From Cervus elaphus (taxonomy: Eukaryota; Chordata; Mammalia; Artiodactyla; Cervidae): DNA of 64,000 nt. The position numbers and the translations under genes were made by a program. Positions 1 to 11,254 of this stretch are shown here, piece after piece; position 1 is the stretch's first letter; each line of letters starts with the position of its first letter. The stretch covers positions 53,148,001 to 53,212,000 of the forward strand of contig NC_057847.1 of the NCBI RefSeq assembly GCF_910594005.1. The letters are read 5' to 3'. The notes under the pieces were generated by a model. That model was not told the DNA's origin. It saw only the letters and a list, made by a program, of their open reading frames with translations, and did no database searches.

Positions 1-539
1 ATTGTTGGGTCAAATGGTAGTTCTATTTTTAGTTTTTTAAGGAATCTCTATACTGTTCCCCATAGGGCATTCATCAATTTACATTCCCACTAATAGTGTA
101 AGAAGGTTCTCTTTTCTCCACACCCTCTCCAGCATTTATTGTTGTAGATTTTTTGATGATGGCTATTCTGAGCGGTGTGAGGTGAAATTTTGTTATAGTT
201 TTGGTTTTCATTTCTTTAATAATAATTGATGTTCAACATCTTTTCATGTCCCTGTGCTGTATGTCTTCTTTGGAGAAATTTGTTTAGATCTTCTGCTCTT
301 TTTTTGATGGGTTGTGTGTTTTCTGTTATTGAGTTACATGAACTGCTTGTGTATCTTGGAGATTAATCCTTTGTCAGTTGCTTCTTTGAATATATTTTCT
401 CCCAATCTGCACATTGTCCTTTTGTCTATCTTATGGTTTCCTTTGCTATGCAAAAGCTTTTAAATTTTACTAGGTCCCATTTGCTTACTTTTGTTTTAAT
501 TTTCATTACTCTAGGAGGTGGGTCAAAAAAGATCTTGCT

Positions 540-2683
540 CCTACTATCAGGAAATTACTAGCGCTAATCAGTGAATTTAGAAGAAAAGTCATAGGATGCA
601 ATATCAATGCACAGTAATCCCTGGCATTCTTATACACTAACAATGAAAAATCAGAAAAAGAAGTTAAGGAATCAATCCTGTTCACCATTTCAACAAATAT
701 AATAAAATACCTGGGAATAAACCTACCTAAGGACACAAACGACCTGTATACAGAAAATTATAAGACACTCATGAAATAAGTCAAAGATGACACAAACAGA
801 TGGAGACATATCATGTTCTCGAACTGGTATAATCATTATTGTGAAAATGAGTGTATTACCCAAAGTAATCTACAGATTCAATGCAATCCCTATCAACTTG
901 CCAATGACATTTTTCACAGAACTAGAACAAAAAATGTCACAATTTGCATGGAAACACAAAAGATTCCGAATAGCCAAAGCAACCTTGAGAAAGAAAAATA
1001 GAGCTGGAAGAATCAACCTTCCTGACTTTAGACTATACTCAAAGCTACAATCACCGAGACACTATTGTGAAGGCACAGAAATAGAAATGTAGACCAATGA
1101 GAAAAGATAGAAAGCCCAGCGATAAACCCATAATACACCTATGGACACCTTATCCTGACAAAGGAGGAAAGAATATACAATGTAGAAAAGACATTCTCTT
1201 CAATAAGTTGTGATGGGAAAACTGGATCTATGCATAAGAGAATGGAATTAGAACACTTCCTAACACCATACATAAAAATAAATTCAAAATGGATTAAAGA
1301 CATAAATGTAAGACCAGAAAGTATAAAACTCTTAGAGGAACCACAGGTAGAATACTCTGACATAAATTGCAGCAATATCCTCTATGACTTACCTCCTAGA
1401 GTAATGGACAGTGAAAACAAAAATAAACAAATAGGACCTAATTAAACTTAAAAACTTTTGCACAGCAAAAGCAATCATAAACAAGTTGCAAAGACAATCC
1501 TCACAATAGGAGAAAATAATTGCAGAAGAAGCAACTGACAAAGGATTGTTACTACTGCTGCTAAGTCACTTCAGTCATGTCTGAGTCTGCGACCCCATAG
1601 ACAGCAGCCCACCAGGTTCCCCCATCCCTGGGATTCTCCAGGCAAGAACACTGGAGTGGGTTGCCATTTCCTTCTCCAAGACAAAGGATTAATTTCCAAA
1701 GTATATATCAGCTTATGCAGTTCAATATCAGAAAAACAAACCACCCAATCAAAACATAAGCAGAAGACCTAAACAGGTATTTATCCAAAGAAGACATACA
1801 GATGGCCAATAAACACATGAAAACATGCTCAACATCACTCGTTATTAGAGAAATGCAAATCAAAACTACAGTGAGGCATCACCACAAACCAGTCAGAATG
1901 GCTGTCATCAAAAAATCTACAAACAATGAAGAGTGCTGGAGAGGACGTGGAGAAAAGGAAACCCTCTTGCACTGTTGGTGGGGATATAAATTGATACAGG
2001 CACTATGAAGAACAGTACAGAGATTTCCTAAAATACTAGGAATGAAACTGCCATATGACCCAACAATCCCACTATTGGGCATATACCCTGAGAAAACCAT
2101 AAGTCAAAAAGATACATGCATCCCAATGTTCGTTGCAGCACTATTTACAATAGCCAGGACATGGAAGCAACCTAGATGTCCATCAACAGATGAATGGATA
2201 AAGGAATTGTGATACATATATACAATATAATATCACTCAATCATAAAAAGGAACTGATGGTGTATGAACCTGTTATATAGAATGAAGTAAGTCAGAAAGA
2301 GAAAAATAAGTATCTTATATTAACACATATGTATATAGAATCTAGAAAAAATGGTACTGATGAACCTATTTACAAGCCAGTAGTAGAGATACAGACATAG
2401 AAAACTTGTAGACACAGTGGGGGAAGAAGAGGGTGGGATGAATTAAGAGAGTGGCATTGAAATATATACATTACCATATGTAAAATAGCTAGTGGGAAAC
2501 TGCCGTACAATACAGGGAGTTCAAGCCTGTGCTCTGTGACAACCTGAGAGGTGGGATGAGGTGAGGGGTGGGAGGGAGATTCAAAAGGAAGGGGATATAT
2601 GTCTATGTATGGCTGATTCACACTCTTGTATGGTAGAAATCAACACAATATTGTAAAGCAATTATCCTCTGATTAAAAATAAT
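540..2683 (+). mobile_element. 5'-truncated L1 LINE nested in the minus-strand L1
   Basis: Plus-strand L1 covering the C-terminal part of ORF2, the 3'UTR and an A-rich tail ending near 2683. The insertion is proved by a perfect 15-base target-site duplication, aaaaaagatcttgct, at 525-539 and 2684-2698. The older L1 resumes in register after it. Broken ORF2 remnants occur at 787-1092 and 1230-1445. A Bov-A SINE sits inside at 1548-1679. Confidence 0.92.
1548..1679 (-). mobile_element. Bov-A SINE monomer
   Basis: A minus-strand Bov-A unit with a CTG-rich end (ctgctgctaag), inserted in the plus-strand L1. It is flanked by a perfect 11-base duplication, gacaaaggatt, at 1537-1547 and 1680-1690. 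Confidence 0.9.
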
Positions 2684-4142
2684 AAAAAAGATCTTGCTTC
2701 AATTTATATCAAAGACTGTTCTGCCTATGTTTTCCCCTCAGAGCTTTGTAATGTCTAGCCCTACAATTATGTGTTCAATCCATTTTGAGTTTATTTTTGT
2801 GTATGGTGTTAGAGAGTATTCAAATTTCATTATTTTACATGTAGCTGTCCAGTTTTCCCAACACCACTTATTGAAGAGACAGTTTTTTTTCTCCATTTTA
2901 TATTTTTGCCTCCTTTACCAAAGATTAGGGGATGATAGGAGATAGTGTTTATCTCTGGGGTTTCTATCCTGTTACACTGGTCTGTATTTGTTTTTGTGCC
3001 AGGACAATAGTGTCTTGATGACTGTAGCTTTGCATTATAGTCTGGAATCAGAGAGCTTGATTCCTCCAGGTCTGTTTTCCCTTCTCAAGATTGCTTTGAT
3101 CATTTGGGTTTTGTGTGTGTGTGTGTTTCCATACAAATTGCACAACTTTTTGTTGTAATTCTGTGAAAAAGGCCATAGGTAATTTGATGGAGATTGCATT
3201 GAATCTGTAGATGGCTTTGGGTGGTGTAGCCATTTTCACACCATTGATTTTTTGAATCAAAGAACATGGCATATCTCTCTATTTGTTTGTGTAATCTCTG
3301 ATTTTTTCATGAGTGTGTTTGGTTTCTTTCATCAGCACCTTATAGTTTTCTGAGTTTTCTTTTCTCTCTTTAGGTAGCTTTATTCTATTTTATTCTTCTG
3401 TTACTGTGGTAAATGGGACTGTCTCCTTAATCTTTGTTTAGGACTTTTCTGTTAGTGTGTAGGAATGTAATAGATTTTTGAGAATTAATTTTGGATCCTG
3501 CAACTTTTGCAAATTCATTGATGAGCTTTAGTAGTTTTCTGGTGTCATCTTTAGGATTTTTATATATAGTATAAGGGCTCCTCTGGTGGCTTGAGTTCTA
3601 GCTCAATTGTTCAGTGGTGTTTGGCTCTTTGTGACCCCATGGACTGCAACATGCCAGACTTCCCTGTCCATCACCAGCACCTGGAGCTTGCTCAAACTGA
3701 TGTCACTCGAGTTGGTAGATATCTCATCCTCTGTTGTTCCCTTCTCCTCCTGCCTTCAGTCTTTCCAAAAATCAGGGTCTTTTCAAATGAGTCAGCTCTT
3801 CGCATCAGGTGGCCAAAATATTGGAACTTCAGCTTCACCATCAGTCCTTCCAATGAGTATTCAGGACTGATTTCCTGAAGAATTAACTGGTTTGATCGCC
3901 TTGCAGTCCAAGGGACTCTGAAGAGTCTTCTCCAACAAAAGCATCAATTCTTCAGCACTCAACTTTCTTTATGGTCCACCTCTCACATCCATACATGACT
4001 ACTAGAAAAAAACATAGCTTTGACTATATGAACCTGTGTCAGCAAAGTAATGTCTCTGCTAATGTATGCTATCTAGGTTTGTCATAGCTTTTCTACCAAG
4101 GAGTAAGCATTGTTTAATTTCATAGCTGTAGTCACCATCAGC

Positions 4143-4421
4143 CAGAGAAGGCAATGGCACCCCACTCCAGTACTCTTGCCTGAAAAATCCCATGGACAGA
4201 AGAGCCTGGTAGGCAGCAGTCCATGGGGTCGCTAAGAGTCCGACACAACTGAGCGACTTCACTTTCACTTTTCACTTTCATGCATTGGAGAAGGAAATGG
4301 CAACCCACTCTAGTGTTCTCGCTTGGAGAATCCCAGGGACGGGGGAGCCTGGTGGGCTGCCATCTATGGGGTCGAACAGAATCGGACACGACTGAAGTGA
4401 CTTAGCAGCAGCAGCAGCAGC
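4143..4421 (+). mobile_element. Bov-A2 SINE (two Bov-A units)
   Basis: Two tandem Bov-A monomers: unit 1 from 4143, and unit 2 from about 4285, starting ggagaaggaaatgg. It ends in a CAG repeat at 4406-4423. The flanking duplication is agtcaccatcagc (4130-4142) and agttaccatcggc (4422-4434), 11 of 13 matching, inside the BovB. Confidence 0.93.
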
Positions 4422-4853
4422 AGTTACCATCGGCAGTGATTGTGGAGCCCAAGAAAATAAAGTCTATCACTGTTTCCATTATTTCCCCATCTATTTGCCA
4501 TGAAGTGATGGGACCAGATGCCATGATCTAATGCTGTTTTAAGCCAGCTTTTTCACTCTCCTTTTTCACCTTCTTCAAGAGGCTCTTCAGTTCCTCTTTG
4601 CTTTCTGCCAGAAGGGTGGTGTCATCTACACATCTGAGGTTATTGATATTTCTCCCGGCAATCTTGATTCCAGCTTGTGTTTTGTCCAGCCTGGCATTTC
4701 TCATGATGTACTCTGCGTATAAGTTAAATAAACAGGGTGATAATATACAGCCTTGACGTACTCCTTTCCCAATTCTGAACCATTCTGTTGTTCCATGTCC
4801 AGTTCTAACTGTTGTTTCTTGACCTGCATACAGATTTCTCAGGAGGCAGGTAA

Positions 4854-5056
4854 TGTTAACATGAATGTGAAAGTCGCTCAGTCATGTCCGACTCTTTGCA
4901 TCTTCATGGACTATACAGTCCATGGAATTCTCCAGGCCAGAAATCTGGAGTGGGTAGCATTTTCCTACTCCAGGGGATCTTGCCAACCCAGGGATCGAAC
5001 CCAGGTCTCCCGCATTGCAAGCAGATTCTTTACCAGCTGAACCACAAGGGAAGTCC
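4854..5056 (-). mobile_element. Bov-tA SINE
   Basis: Minus-strand Bov-tA with its tRNA-like head at the right. It is flanked by a perfect 12-base duplication, ggaggcaggtaa, at 4842-4853 and 5057-5068 within the BovB reverse transcriptase region. Confidence 0.95.
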
Positions 5057-5545
5057 GGAGGCAGGTAAGGTGGTCTGGTATTCCCATCTCTTGAAAAATT
5101 TTCCACACTTGTGATCCACACAGTCAAAGGCTTTGGCGTAGTCAATAAAGCAGAAGTAGATGTTTTTCTGGAACTCTCTTGCTTTTTCGATGATCCAACA
5201 GATGTTGACAATTTGATCTGTCATTCCTCTGCCTTTTCTAAATCCAGCATGAACATCTGGAATTTCTTGGTTCACATACTGCTGAAGCCTCACTTGGAGA
5301 ATTTGGAGCATTAATTTCCTAGCATGTGAGATGAGTGCAGTTGTGTGGTAGTTTGAACATTCTTTGGCATTGGCTTTCTTTGGGATTGGAATAAAAACTG
5401 ACCTTTTCCAATCCTGTGGACACTGCTGAATTTTCCAAATTTGCTGACATATTGAGTGCAGCACTTTCACAGCATCATCTTTTAGGATTTGAAATAGCTC
5501 AGTTAGAATTCCTGGTGGCTCAGTAGTAAAGAATTCTCCTGCCAA
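5030..5545 (-). pseudogene. BovB reverse transcriptase fragment (fingers to motif A)
   Basis: An open frame of 171 codons on the minus strand, of which about residues 14-146 are BovB reverse transcriptase. The segment ELFQILKDDAVKVLHSICQQ and, later, FIDYAKAFDCVDH are visible. The latter is polymerase motif A, whose aspartates bind metal. The C-terminal part after the motif is read through a nested Bov-tA SINE, and the N-terminal residues come from flanking SINE sequence, so this is not a natural protein. The YADD box lies beyond the SINE in a broken frame. It is a relic of a non-LTR retrotransposon and is not expected to be functional. Confidence 0.8.
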
Positions 5546-5620
5546 TGAAGGAGATGCAGGTTAGACCCCTGGGTCGGGAAGATTCCCTGGAGAAGGAAAT
5601 GTCAACCCACACCAGTAGGT

Positions 5621-5706
5621 TGGAAAATCTTGCCTGGAAAGAAATCTTTTGGAAAAGATTTGCTTGGAAAATCTTTCCTGGAAAAAATATTTTCTTGCTT
5701 GGAAAA
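5621..5706. repeat. Short degenerate tandem expansion inside Bov-tA
   Basis: The Bov-tA segment that normally reads once as ttgcctggaaaatcc is present about four times with variation (ggaaaatcttgcctgg, agatttgcttggaaaatc and similar). The period is irregular, about 18-25 bases. Confidence 0.7.
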
Positions 5707-6110
5707 TCTCATGGACAGAGGCTATGGTCCATGGGGTTGCAAAGATCTGGACACAGCTTAATGGCTGAGCAAAGATGTATAGTTATCACATCATTTGCAA
5801 ACAGTGACAGTTTTACTTCTTTTAAAATTTGACTTTATTTTCTTTTTCTTCTCTGGTTGCTGTGGCTAGGATTTTCAAAATTATGCTAAATAATAGTGGT
5901 GAGAGGAAACATCCTTGTCTTATTCTTGATTCTAGAGGAAATGCTTTCAGTTTTTCACCATTGAAAATGATGATTGCTGTGGGTTTATTGTATATGACCA
6001 TTATCCTGTTGAGGTTTGTTCCCTCTGTGCCCACTTTCTGAAGAGTTTTTCTCATAAATGGTGTTGAATTTTGTCAAAGTATTTTCTGCATCTATTGAGA
6101 TGATCATATA

Positions 6111-6281
6111 TATATATATATATGTATAAATTTAGATATAGTCACTTTACAATATTATGTTTGTTTCCACTGTGCAATGAAATTAATCAGCTATATGTAT
6201 ACATGTATTCTCTCCCTCTTGGACCTTCCTTCCACTCCCCCACTCCACTTGGCATATACCCTGAGAAAATCATAATTCAAA
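6111..6281 (-). mobile_element. Tiny L1 3'-end insertion with inverted 5' piece
   Basis: Bases 6111 to about 6247 are minus-strand L1 3'UTR. About 6248-6281 is plus-strand L1 ORF2-end sequence (ggcatataccctgagaaaa, as also seen near 2078). Flanks share gatcatat (left gagatgatcatat at 6098-6110, right from about 6282). This is the arrangement left by twin priming. Confidence 0.65.
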
Positions 6282-6629
6282 GAGATCATATGGTTTTAAT
6301 TTTTCAGTTTGTTAACATGTATCACATTGATTTGCATATATTGAAGAGTCCCTGCATCTGTGGGATAAATCCCACTTGATCATGGTATGTGACCCTTTGA
6401 ATTTGGTGTGGGATTCTGTGTGCTACTATTTTGTTGAGAATTTTTGCATCTTTGTTCATCAGTGATATTGATCTGTAATTTTCTTTTTTGAGTGTGATAT
6501 CTTTGTTTTTGGTATCAAAGTGATTGTAGCCTTGTAGAATGAGCTTAAGAATTCTTTTCTTGCAACTTTTTGTAAAAGTTTGAGAAGGATAGGAATTAAC
6601 TCTTCTATAAATATTTGATAGAATTCTAC

Positions 6630-8452
6630 TATATCTCTCACTTTAAATCAAAAGCCAGGTATAATTAAGCTTGGTGAGGAAGGCATGTTGAAAGCCAAAA
6701 TAGACTGAAAGCTAGTCCTGTTTACTCCAAAGTTAGCCAAGTTGTGAATGCATAGGAAAAGCTCCTGAAGGAAATTAATAGTGTTACTCCAATGGACATA
6801 TGAATGATAAAAAAGAAACAGCCTATTTTTTATACAAGAAAAGTTTTAATAATTTGGAACAAAGATCCAACCAGCCACAACATTCCCTTAAGTCAGAGTC
6901 TAATCCAGATCAAGGCTCTTAATTCTTCATTTCGAGAAGGCTGAAAGAGGTGAGGAAACGGCAGAAATTTGAGGCTTAAAGAGGTTGGTTTATGAGGTTT
7001 AAGGAAAGAAGCTGTCTCCATAACATAAAAGTGCAAGGTGAAGTGACATGTACTGATGCAGAAACTTCACAAATTATTCAGAAGGTCTAGTTACAATAAC
7101 TAATGAAGGTGGCCACACTAAATAATAGATTTTCTATGTAGATTAAACAGTCTTATACTGGAAGAAGATGCCATCTAGGACTTTCATAGCTAGAGAGGAG
7201 AAGTTAATGTCTGGATTCAAAGGAGAGGCTGATTTCTTTGTTATAGACTAATACAGCTGGGAGCTTTAGGTTGAAGCCAATGATCATTTCCCATTTCAGA
7301 AATCCTAGATCCTTTAAGAATTATGATGATTCTACTCTGTGCTGTATGAAAGGAACAGAAAAAAAAAAATGGACTGAAAGCACACATGTTTACAACATTG
7401 TTTACTAAATATTTTTAAGTACACTGTTAAGACCTGCTGCTCAGAAAAAAATGATTCCTCTTGAAATATTAATGTTTGTTGACAATGTACCTGGTCATTT
7501 AAGAGCTCTGATAAATATTTTTAATGAGATACATTTTGTAAGGCTACAGCTGTTTTAACTAGCTACTCTTCTGATGGATCTAAGGAAAGTAAAAAATAAA
7601 AACTCTAGAAAAGATTCGCCATGCCGGATGCCTTGAAGAATATTTATGATTAATGGGAGGAGTGAAAAACATCAACATTAAGAGTTTAGAAGAAGTTGAT
7701 TCCAGTCTTCATGGGTGACTTTGAAGGGTTCAAGACTTCAGTGAAGAAAGTAACTACAGACGTGCTGGATATAGCAAGAGAACTAGAAGCGGAGCCTGAA
7801 GATGTAACTGAATTGTAATCTCATGATAAACTTAAATGGATGAAGAGGTGCTTTTTAAGGATGATGAGAGAAAATGGTTTCTTGAAATGGAATCTACTCC
7901 TAGTGATAATTCTGTGAAGATTATTGAAATTACAAGAAGGGAATTAGAATATTGCATAAACTTGGTTGATACAGCAGAGGCAAGAATTGAGAGGATTAAC
8001 TCCAATTTTAAAATATATTTTACTGTGGGTAAAATGCTATCAAATAACATTGCATGCTGCAGAGATATCATTTGTAAAAAGAAAAACCAATCTATGTCAC
8101 AAACTTCATTGTTGTCTTAAATTGCCATACTAACTTTAACAACAACCATCCTAATCAGTCCGCAACCATCAACATTAAGACAAGACCCTTCACCAGCAGT
8201 GAAAAAAATATGTATATGATTTGCTTACATATCATATAATAGTTAGAATTTTTAGCAATACAGTATTTTTAAAAATGTACATAATTTTTTCAGACATAAT
8301 GTTATTACACATTTAATAGTCTACGCCATAGTGTAAAAATAACTTTTTATATGCACTGGGAAATCAAAAATTCCTGTAACTCACTTTACTGAATTATTCA
8401 CTTTATTGTGGTGGTCTGAAATTGAACTCACAATATCTTCAAGGTATGCTTG
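6630..8452 (+). mobile_element. Tigger1 DNA transposon, 5' part missing
   Basis: A pogo/Tc1-mariner superfamily element recognised from its transposase gene and its 3' terminal inverted repeat (about 8375-8452, ending caaggtatgcttg). The final TA at 8453-8454 fits the TA target duplication of the family. The element starts abruptly at the end of the minus-strand L1, so its 5' end is probably upstream of the window on the far side of that L1. A deletion of roughly 100-150 bases near 7500-7545 removed part of the catalytic domain. Confidence 0.88.
6650..8120 (+). pseudogene. Tigger1 transposase remnant
   Basis: A decayed DDE-type transposase that once cut and pasted Tigger1 by binding its terminal inverted repeats. 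Reading through frameshifts, the order is the end of the DNA-binding domain, then the DDE domain. A segment near 7128-7180 corresponds to the first catalytic aspartate region, and the next catalytic segment (near 7470-7500, encoding a DN.PGH-like motif) is partly preserved. Then comes the C-terminal tail. The longest clean stretch is 7836-8120 (94 codons), beginning MDEEVLFKDDERKWFLEMES and ending QTSLLS. A stop precedes it and a deletion removes sequence near 7510-7540. It is inactive; primate Tigger1 is also long dead, so this is an old fossil. Confidence 0.85.
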
Positions 8453-8454
8453 TA

Positions 8455-8808
8455 AACACAATTTCTGTGCAGAAGTCAAAATACTTTTTCTTCTATAAAA
8501 TAAGAATTGTTCTGAGTAGTAATTCATTAGTAACCTCCTTTGTAGTCTGAGGAAGAGAGTAACAGGCACAGACTGATGAATCTTAGTAGACATTCTTTTA
8601 TTTTATGACTATGTCTAATGTATAACATTAAGAAGTATAGTTCAAAGAAACATTACAAAAGTATATATAAGAAGAAAAAATAAACATGAGCATAACTGGA
8701 TTCGAAAATAAAATGTGGAGACAATAGCTTTCAGAGTTAAATCAATCAAAATATTAATAAGTGATTCCCAATACACAATTCAGGCATATTATGGAATTGG
8801 CAACCAAA
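8455..8808. other. Unassigned AT-rich stretch
   Basis: No coding pattern and no repeat I recognise between the Tigger1 end and the next SINE. Confidence 0.5.
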
Positions 8809-8810
8809 AT

Positions 8811-8930
8811 GGCAACCAACTCCAGTGTTCTTGCCTGGAAAATCCCAGGGACGGGGGAGCCTGGTGGGCTGCCGTCTATGGGGTCGCACAGAGTCAGACA
8901 CGACTGAAGTGACTTACCAGCAGCAGCAGT
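8811..8930 (+). mobile_element. Bov-A SINE monomer
   Basis: A single plus-strand Bov-A unit ending in a (cag) run, directly before a minus-strand BovB. Its target-site duplication was not found. Confidence 0.85.
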
Positions 8931-8944
8931 GTATTGTCATCTCA

Positions 8945-9723
8945 GGTTCAGTTCAGTTCATTCACTCAGTTGTGTCTGAATCTTTGCGACCCCATGGACT
9001 GCAGCGTGCCAGGCCTCCCTGTCCATCTCCAACTCCCGGGGTTTACTCAAACTCATGTTCATTTAGTCGGTGATGCCATCCAACCATCTCATCCTCTGTC
9101 GTCCCCTTCTCCTCCTGCCTTCAATCTTTCCTGGCATCAGGGTCATTTCCAATGAGTCAGCGCTTTGCATCAGGTGATCAAAGTATTGGAATTTCAGCTT
9201 CAGCATCAGTCCTTCCAACGAATATTCAGGAATGATTTCCTTTAAAATGGACTGGTTAGATCTCCTTGAAGCCCAAGGGACTCTCAAAAGTCTTCTCCAA
9301 ACCACAGTTCAAAAGCATCAATTCTTCAGTGCTCAGCTTTCTTTGTAGTCCAACTCTCACATCCATATGTGACTACTGGAAAAACCATAGCCTTGACTAG
9401 ATGGACCTTTGTTGGCAAAGTAATGTCTCTGCTTTTTAATATGCTGTCTAGGTTGGTCAAAACTTTTCTTCCAAGGAGCAAGTATCTTTTAATTTAATGG
9501 CTGCAGTCACCATCTGCAGTGATTTTGGAGCCCCCCAAAATAAAGTCTGTCACTGTTTCTACTGTTTCCCCATCTATTTGTCATGAAGTGATGGAACCAG
9601 ATGCCATGATCTCTGTTTTCTGAATGTTGAGCTTTAAGCCAACTTTTTCACTCTCCTCTTCCACTTTCATCAAGAGGCTCTTCAGTTCTTCACTTTCTGC
9701 CATAAGGATGGTGTCACCTGCAT
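8945..9723 (-). mobile_element. BovB LINE 3' part
   Basis: A minus-strand BovB, 5'-truncated in the reverse transcriptase. At the right end the codons of the YADD box are altered (reads AGDT) and the homology stops just after. Its 3' terminus adjoins the Bov-A unit. Confidence 0.9.
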
Positions 9724-9998
9724 GGGAAATAGTATTTCTAGGTACCCTCAGTCCTAATAATGTCTGCATTTCTATTACCTACGTAGTAATGATGCATAAT
9801 AGGTACCTAGTACATGTTTGAGAGAGTCTGAACAAGTGAATTGCAATGTTGGTAATGATACAGTAGTTTAAAGAAATATACTGGTCACTAGATCTATACA
9901 TTTGTGATTTTTGTCAGATATAGTCAGTAAATGTTACATAGTAGTAATCTATTATATATATTGAATCATCATGATAATCTAAAAATACCGGTGCCCAC
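9724..9998. other. Unassigned stretch
   Basis: No gene or recognisable repeat seen. Confidence 0.45.
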
Positions 9999-10105
9999 CT
10001 TCAATATTATGAGATTCTGATTCAGTTGCTCTGAGACCTAAGCATCAGTACTCTTAAAATCTCCGAAAGTTAGGAAACTATGAACTGAAGATTAGGAACC
10101 ACAGA
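9999..10105 (+). mobile_element. MER5-like (hAT-Charlie) DNA transposon fragment
   Basis: The order gagattctgattcagt, then aagcatcagtactctt, then aggaaccacagag matches the layout of MER5A-type nonautonomous elements. Divergence is high, so the subfamily is unsure. Confidence 0.5.
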
Positions 10106-10294
10106 GTTTAGACCAGGTAGCCAATGCTTCCAACTGAAAGTCCATGATCATCACCTGTATACAGTAGTCATCATCAAACATCTTTTCCCAGCAATAACTC
10201 AAGTATACCAAATATTTTGGTCACACCAATTTTATCATGGTAGCCAAATTAATTGGGATAGAGTTAATAAAGATACACCATCTGAGTTTGCTTT

Positions 10295-10700
10295 TCTATT
10301 TAAAAGGACATATTGAGTGCCTACTTTGTGTAGACAGGGTCCTCCCCATGGGAATAAGTTCAAGAGCAAAGTAGACAGGGTCCCTACTGCGATGGAAGAG
10401 AGACAATCCTTCTCCATACAGAAATACTCAAGTGTAACTGACATACACAAAAATCAGTATGCAACGGGAATATTTAATCTAGATCAGAGATTCAGGACAA
10501 GCTTTCAGGAGGGAAGGCTTTGTATGAACAGGAGTAGGGAGAGCATTCTAAGAAGAGGGAATGTATATGAAAAGGACCAAGAGTGGCAAAGAGTTTTTGA
10601 AGTCGAGGAAATGAAAGAAGATTATTGTGGTTGAAACCTAATTCATGAAGGGGCAGGCAGATTTTAGCTGAAACTAGTGAGGTAGGTGCATTTGCTCTGA
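10295..10700 (-). mobile_element. L2 LINE 3' end, diverged
   Basis: The reverse complement of the L2 3' end: tattgagtgcctactttgtg at the left edge, a middle segment around gagcattctaagaagagg, and a right part with attcatgaaggggcaggc. It faces the plus-strand L2 that follows. Confidence 0.7.
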
Positions 10701-10789
10701 TCATGAGAATTGGAATTTACCATATTTAAAAGTTTCACTCTTCTGAACAATGTCAATTTTTCCAATTTTTCTATTCTTTTCTTTAGGCT

Positions 10790-11250
10790 TTCTCTATATC
10801 CCATCACCAGCCTAGTCAAAGACACTACATCTTTCTTCTTATTACTCCTACTTATCCCTTTATTGAAACCTGTGTAATCCTTTAAAAATAAAATTCTGAT
10901 TATGTCATGCTACTGCTTAAAATCTTACAATAAATCTTACATCAACCAGGAAGATGTCCCCAGTATATGCTCACGTACTCTCTTTTGCGTGCTGTCTCTC
11001 TCTCCTCTGAGATCATGCCATGGCTTATCACTCCGTCACCTTGCTCTAGCCATATTGAATTTATTTTAGTTGTTCCAATTTGCCAGACTCTCAAACAGGT
11101 TTTATCCTTTTCCTGCTTGTCATGTATGATTTAACCTGGTCATCTGAGAACTCAAATATATATATATATTTCCCCCAGTTAGACTATAAACCCACAGGTA
11201 TCCTAAGCTCGTAGCATACAACCTGGTCCATATGTGTTGAATTAACCTAT
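10790..11250 (+). mobile_element. L2 LINE 3' end, diverged
   Basis: Plus-strand L2: attatgtcatgctactgctt, then ccttgctctagccatattg, then the terminal segment ttagactataaacccacagg leading to tgtgttgaattaacc. With the preceding minus-strand L2 it forms a head-to-head pair of very old copies. Confidence 0.7.
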
Positions 11251-11254
11251 AAGA

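Larger units (their letters stand above)
3596..5508 (-). mobile_element. BovB (RTE) LINE, 5'-truncated, carrying two nested SINEs
   Basis: Minus-strand BovB running from the 3' terminus (3596) into the reverse transcriptase domain. It is inserted in a Bov-tA that lies in an L1. A Bov-A2 (4143-4421) and a Bov-tA (4854-5056) inserted later, each with its own target-site duplication. This is the deepest stack in the window: L1, then Bov-tA, then BovB, then SINE. Confidence 0.92.
3575..5773 (+). mobile_element. Bov-tA SINE split by a BovB insertion
   Basis: The tRNA-derived head of a Bov-tA begins at 3575 and stops at 3595. The rest resumes at about 5509 and continues to 5773. Between the halves lies a minus-strand BovB. 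The edges cctctggtggcttgag (left) and cctggtggctcag (right) look like the BovB target-site duplication. Outside the SINE, the L1 shows a degraded duplication at 3561-3573 and 5774-5786. The right half contains an expanded stretch at 5621-5706. Confidence 0.75.
1..6630 (-). mobile_element. Old L1 LINE (outermost host element), ORF2 portion, interrupted by several insertions
   Basis: Read on the minus strand, this is L1 ORF2 from near its C-terminus (1-524) back into the reverse transcriptase region (2699-3574, 5774-6098, 6291-6626). The 3' end lies before base 1. The pieces join when the insertions at 540-2683, 3575-5773 and about 6111-6281 are removed, so one L1 was present first. It stops near 6626, where Tigger1 sequence begins, so it is 5'-truncated and probably inserted into that transposon. 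Frameshifts and stops are frequent and no protein could be made. Subfamily is not assigned. Confidence 0.85.

Noticed and set aside
7836..8120. A small host gene
   Set aside because: The product is the C-terminal tail of Tigger1 transposase and sits in order with the rest of the element and its terminal inverted repeat.
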